A DNA stretch of 10,159 nt from Thalassiosira profunda. Taxonomy: Eukaryota > Bacillariophyta > Thalassiosirophyceae > Thalassiosirales > Thalassiosiraceae. The position numbers were made by a program, and so were the translations under genes. Below, one piece after another: positions 6,765-10,159 of this stretch. A model generated the notes under the pieces. It saw only the letters and a program-made list of their open reading frames with translations. It was not told the DNA's origin and did not search any database. Position 1 is the stretch's first letter; every line of letters begins with the position of its first letter. Where the stretch lies: assembly GCA_036939355.1 (NCBI GenBank), contig JALLAP010000839.1:1-10159 (forward strand), in the 5' to 3' direction.

Positions 6765-6788
6765 CCCCCCAACACCCAACACCCACCC
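6765..6788 (-). other. Potential G-quadruplex tract on the minus strand
   Basis: C runs at 6765-6770, 6775-6777, 6782-6784 and 6786-6788 (loops of 4, 4 and 1) give four G runs on the minus strand. It lies about 150 nt upstream of the LRR gene start, inside its probable leader or promoter. Confidence 0.5.
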
Positions 6789-6940
6789 AACGCCGCGGCG
6801 GCACGGCGACAGGGAGACACGATTCTGATGCAAAGAAGCACGGCCGCGACCTTCTTGGCAAGTGCTGATGCCGTGGCAACGTCGTCGGGCCTGCGATGAG
6901 CGAAGTTGGATGTTGATGGCGGCGTGACTGAGCAGTGGCG

Positions 6941-9900
6941 ATGAGCGGCGAATTCCGTTCGGATGCGGGCGGGGGCGCTCCCGCGTCCGACACATTCGAT
7001 GTGGCGGCAGCGTCTGCTCCAGAAATCGACAAAGGGCAATCATCTATGAGCCCACCTCCAAATGAGGAGGCGGCGGACGGGATGAAATTGCCGAGCCCTT
7101 CTGCGGGCGCGCCCGATCGTGCTTCGGGTGAAGACGAAGGGCAGCAAGAAGAACCGTTGCAGAATTCCATCGTGTCCGGCGAAACATCCGGGGCCGACAC
7201 CCCCCTCGGGGGAGACGACCACCTGCAAAATTCCGTGCTGTTTCGGGAGACGGTCCAGAGGTTGGGCGATTCCCTGCCGGGCTACGTGGCCGGGGACGAC
7301 GGGATGAGTGCATCCAATGCACATGTCGACGAGTCACATTCAGAAGGTGCACCTCCTTTCCCCGAGCAGAGTGTTTCGACATCTCGGGAGGCGATGCAAG
7401 TTGATGAATGCGGGGAGAGCAGTGGGAAATCAATTCAGTGCAATGACGAGGAGTCGAAGCCAGGATTGAAGGGGGAGGACCACGAAAACAACATCCGACA
7501 AGACTGTACAAGTTGTGAAGACGATGCACCGTCACATGTGAAACAAGAAGAGACCATTAGTGCAAGAGAGCCGCAACCCGGGATTGCAGCACCTAGCAAA
7601 CAACTGAACGCGGCGTCGGCGGACGGGGGCGCCTTATCTCCAACGCCATCGAAAGCAAGCAAGTCGTTGCAATCAACTCCGTCTCGATCCAAACGAAAGT
7701 CGCCCAAAAGAACAACAATCCCGCTGGAATCGCCCAACCTGGACCAAAGCTTGCTGTCAAGGGGAATGTCCCTCTTTGCGAGGAGCTCGAACCAGATGAG
7801 GCACCCGGGCGACAACGACGCCGATAGCGTTGTCTCGGAGATGACGCAAAACACGAGGTTGGCGAAGCCTTCTCTACCCGACCGGAGCAACGATGACGCA
7901 CTGGTGCAGCACTTGGAGGAGGCGGGATTGGTCCTGCTGCGACGCCTCATCGAATTTTTGTCAGAATGCCCTCCTGCACCCGGCGAAGCAGGAAGCCCAA
8001 TCAGCGAATCTCCATCCCGCAAACAAAAGCGGAAGCAGCGGGGATTGACGCTACCGGCATCGGCACTTGGATGGCTTTCCTCGCAAATCACTGGCTCCTG
8101 CTTCGATGCCTTTGAAGGAGTTGCCGATTTCTATCAGCCCCCAAAGCAGCAACTGGAGTGCGTAGAAGCATTTCTCAAGCGCGTGACGAGCATACGAATA
8201 TCAGGAGAAGCGTGGCCTCCACCTCACGCATCCACCGCAAAGGCAAACGCGACCACTCCGGAGAAAGGCGGCCTTTCGTCCAGACTCTTATCCAAATTCG
8301 TCGCCGATCAGACTGTGGACGGGGACATGGCCGATGACGGAAGCTTCTCTACTGGCCCATCGAGAACGGGCACAAATTACGATCCAGAGAGCGTGGCGTC
8401 GCCGTTCCGGCGGTATTATCACGAACTTCAGTACAAACCCNGGCACAAATTACGATCCAGAGAGCGTGGCGTCGCCGTTCCGGCGGTATTATCACGAACT
8501 TCAGTACAAACCCGATGTGGACATGTCGTTCTTCCCGAACGCGACGAAAGTGGTCATTGATGGAATTCCGCCAAGCTGGATCGTTGGACTCGAGTCGCTG
8601 CAGAGCCTGGACATGTTCCAGATGGAGAAAGGGTGCATCCTCGATGTCAATGAGCTCTTCTTTCCATCCGACACGAACTCTGCGAGGACAACTGCTCCTG
8701 GGCTGCGCCGGGATTTGAGCCTCATTGAAGAGACGAAGGAAGAGGATGAATCGCAGCCAGACAGTGATCGAAAGCAGGAACCTGTCCGACCTCTGGTGTA
8801 TCCATCAATGACGAAACTTCGGCTCTCGAATTGCGCAATGGGAGAAGCTGCCGGACTCCGCGGACGACCAACGCCCAAATTGGTTCCTCGCCTGCCGACC
8901 TTGGCTCGGTTCCCCAACCTTGTGTGCCTGAATCTGTCTCAGAATGAGCTGTTCAGGTCAAAGACCGTTTTCGCTGGGCTCAACGCCCTGCCTCTTCTAT
9001 CGTGGATTGACTTGTCGTTCAATCGTTTATCGAGGTACGTTGGCCATCCGCCTATAGAAATGTCCCTGAAATTTCCCTCACCTGTGATCCGTTTCGCTCT
9101 CTGCAACTGCAACTCAGCTTGGACGACATCTTCATGCACGTCGGCAATGTAACGGAGCTGATATTGACGGGCAACGAAATATCGTCCACTCGTGGCCTGG
9201 ATCGATTGTTCTCGCTTGAGAGATTGTCGCTAGATCAAAACAAGATTCATCACTTGGCCAATGTGGCAGGCATCGCCAAATTGCCCTTTTTGATGAGCTT
9301 AGACCTGAAAGGGAATCCGATGGAGGCTGATGGTACGTCGTGTTGTTTGTGCTTTTGCGAAGTGGCCTGAAGTGAACCCTGTTGTACTGTTCTCATTGTG
9401 TATGCATGCTCCCTCTGCCCACCCAGATCCTGCGTCTTGTCGCATCAAGGTCTTCAATCTGTTTCGCGAGGTTCGCTGCAGCAACCTTCCAAAAAATGCT
9501 ACCTTCCGCGACATGCAGAGTGAGTGTGCTGGTCTATTTCTTACTCATATGCAAGTAAAATCCACCAGCTGAATCTCTGCTCTCCGCCCTTCGTCAGGAT
9601 TGCTCCCGGTTCTCGACAATGAGCTCGCAACAAAGGACGAGCTAGTTGCTCTGAAGGACCTCACCTTTCGCCAGACTGTAATGCCAGTGGAATCCATGCT
9701 GTCCCCAGAAGAGAACGAGGGGATCGCCAACGTAACAATCGACGAAAGTGCTGAGGTCTCAGTGACAACTGGAGGCATCAGGCACATTTCGAAGAGCTCC
9801 CACGCCAGCACAGCTCACCTGCGGATGGCGGGATCGGCATCGTTGGAGAAGAAAGCCGCTGGAAGATCAGAGCGATTCCACAACAGTGTAGACAGCAGGA

Positions 9901-10159
9901 GCATTAGCTTTCTGGTAGACAATCGAGCCGGACGAAGAGGCGAGAAGCGGCATCATGGCGTGCAATTCGACTTCAATGACCTCGCTACATCGATCCGGCC
10001 GGACGTCCACGCAGGTGATGCATCGTTCATCGGTGTGAGAGGTAGATATTCAAGCAATGGGCTTGTCTCTTTTGCTTCTCACCAGATCGAAGCCGAAGCC
10101 GTTTTGGGTTCTCAGGTTCCAGTCTTTCCTTTTGGTCTGCCATTGGATCTCTTGGCCGA
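6941..10159 (+). CDS. Leucine-rich-repeat protein, STK11IP (LKB1-interacting)-like, four or more exons, 3' end missing
   Basis: ATG at 6941 follows an in-frame TGA at 6929. Exons: 6941-9034 (interrupted by an assembly duplication around 8441), 9118-9332, 9427-9519, 9598 to beyond the window. Skipping the duplication gives about 963 residues so far. Residues 1 to about 315 are Ser/Pro/Glu-rich and probably disordered, with an NLS-like SKRKSPKR near 250 and KQKRKQR near 361. A helical segment HLEEAGLVLLRRLIEFL (about 320) precedes YYHELQYKPDVDMSFFP and IDGIPPSWIVGLESL, which resemble the region before the LRRs of STK11IP. LRRs follow: LVCLNLSQNELF, WIDLSFNRLS, VTELILTGNEIS, LERLSLDQNKIH, LMSLDLKGNPME. 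The cap CRIKVFNLFRE...LLPVLDNELATKDEL resembles STK11IP/nischarin-type LRR ends. STK11IP-family proteins bind the kinase LKB1 and lysosomal membranes; function here is inferred. The last exon is polar and unassigned. Confidence 0.75.
8369..8513 (+). repeat. Exact 72-bp direct duplication around a single N (unmerged contig overlap)
   Basis: Bases 8369-8440 and 8442-8513 are identical and separated only by an N at 8441. Each copy encodes the same 24 residues (GTNYDPESVASPFRRYYHEL...). With both copies plus the N, the insertion is 73 nt and the frame breaks; dropping one copy and the N restores a continuous LRR-gene frame. This is what results when two overlapping contig ends are placed side by side without merging. 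Confidence 0.92.
9035..9117 (+). other. Spliceosomal intron 1 of the LRR gene (83 nt)
   Basis: Donor GAG|GTACGT at 9035, acceptor AACTCAG ending at 9117 behind a pyrimidine-rich stretch, phase 2. It joins WIDLSFNRLS to LDDIFMHVGNVTELIL, keeping LRR spacing. Confidence 0.88.
9333..9426 (+). other. Spliceosomal intron 2 of the LRR gene (94 nt)
   Basis: Donor GATG|GTACGT at 9333, acceptor CACCCAG ending at 9426, phase 1. It joins LDLKGNPMEAD to DPASCRIKVFNLFRE, matching the expected end-of-LRR cap. Confidence 0.88.
9520..9597 (+). other. Spliceosomal intron 3 of the LRR gene (78 nt)
   Basis: Donor CAGA|GTGAGT at 9520, acceptor TTCGTCAG ending at 9597, phase 1. It joins NATFRDMQ to LLPVLDNELATKDELVAL in frame. 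Confidence 0.88.

Larger units (their letters stand above)
6543..6940. promoter_or_regulatory. Divergent promoter region between the hydrolase and LRR genes
   Basis: This 398-nt spacer lies between start codons facing away from each other. It holds a (TTG)n-like stretch at about 6597-6608, an inverted repeat with TGAC-type half sites (6613-6657), an AT-richer section around 6660-6715, and a C-rich tract (6765-6788). The first ATG in the LRR frame after the in-frame TGA at 6929-6931 is at 6941. No longer ORF with coding character was seen. Confidence 0.55.

Noticed and set aside
8369..8513. A genuine 24-residue tandem repeat in the LRR protein
   Set aside because: The copies are 100% identical, separated by an N, and together break the frame; a real coding repeat would keep the frame and show some divergence.
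1..10159. Bacterial origin, operons, CRISPR, tRNA or rRNA genes
   Set aside because: Several genes contain clear GT-AG introns and orientation alternates; no CRISPR-like regular repeats or recognisable tRNA/rRNA sequence were seen.

Overview
The window is nuclear DNA from a protist-like eukaryote, most likely a diatom or related stramenopile (an inference from style, not proven). The evidence is a gene-dense arrangement on both strands, very short intergenic spacers, and short introns (68-136 nt) with GTAAGT/GTACGT/GTGAGT-like donors and CAG acceptors. There is also a C2HC zinc-finger protein of a kind I associate with centric-diatom hypothetical proteins. No bacterial signals (Shine-Dalgarno operons, CRISPR, IS elements) and no tRNA or rRNA genes were recognised.

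Layout, left to right. (1) <1-545 (+): C-terminal part of a METTL13/CSKMT-type class I methyltransferase. (2) 786-2175 (+): a zinc-finger and coiled-coil protein with a three-unit degenerate tandem repeat and one unresolved frame break near 1874-1911. (3) About 2260-3373 (-): a three-exon CRAL-TRIO (Sec14-like) lipid-binding protein with a one-base frame break at a G/C homopolymer (2615-2619); its stop is unresolved. (4) 3730-5604 (+): a 624-residue type II membrane protein with two tandem sulfotransferase-like domains; the first has lost the canonical phosphosulfate loop. (5) 5613-6542 (-): a signal-peptide-bearing alpha/beta hydrolase (lipase-like). (6) 6941->10159 (+): a leucine-rich-repeat protein resembling STK11IP (LKB1-interacting protein), at least four exons, running off the window.

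The genes alternate in orientation. Genes 2/3 and 4/5 converge, the latter with only 8 nt between stop codons. Genes 3/4 and 5/6 diverge from 356-398 nt shared promoters, each holding a potential G-quadruplex tract and an inverted repeat. No shared pathway is evident, although a lipid-transfer protein, a Golgi sulfotransferase and a secreted lipase-like enzyme all point to the endomembrane system.

The clearest structural anomaly is an exact 72-bp direct duplication either side of a single N at 8441. It splits the LRR gene's reading frame and is almost certainly an unmerged contig overlap. Together with two single-base frame breaks at homopolymers, it suggests a draft assembly in which three of the six genes would be mis-predicted by automatic annotation.
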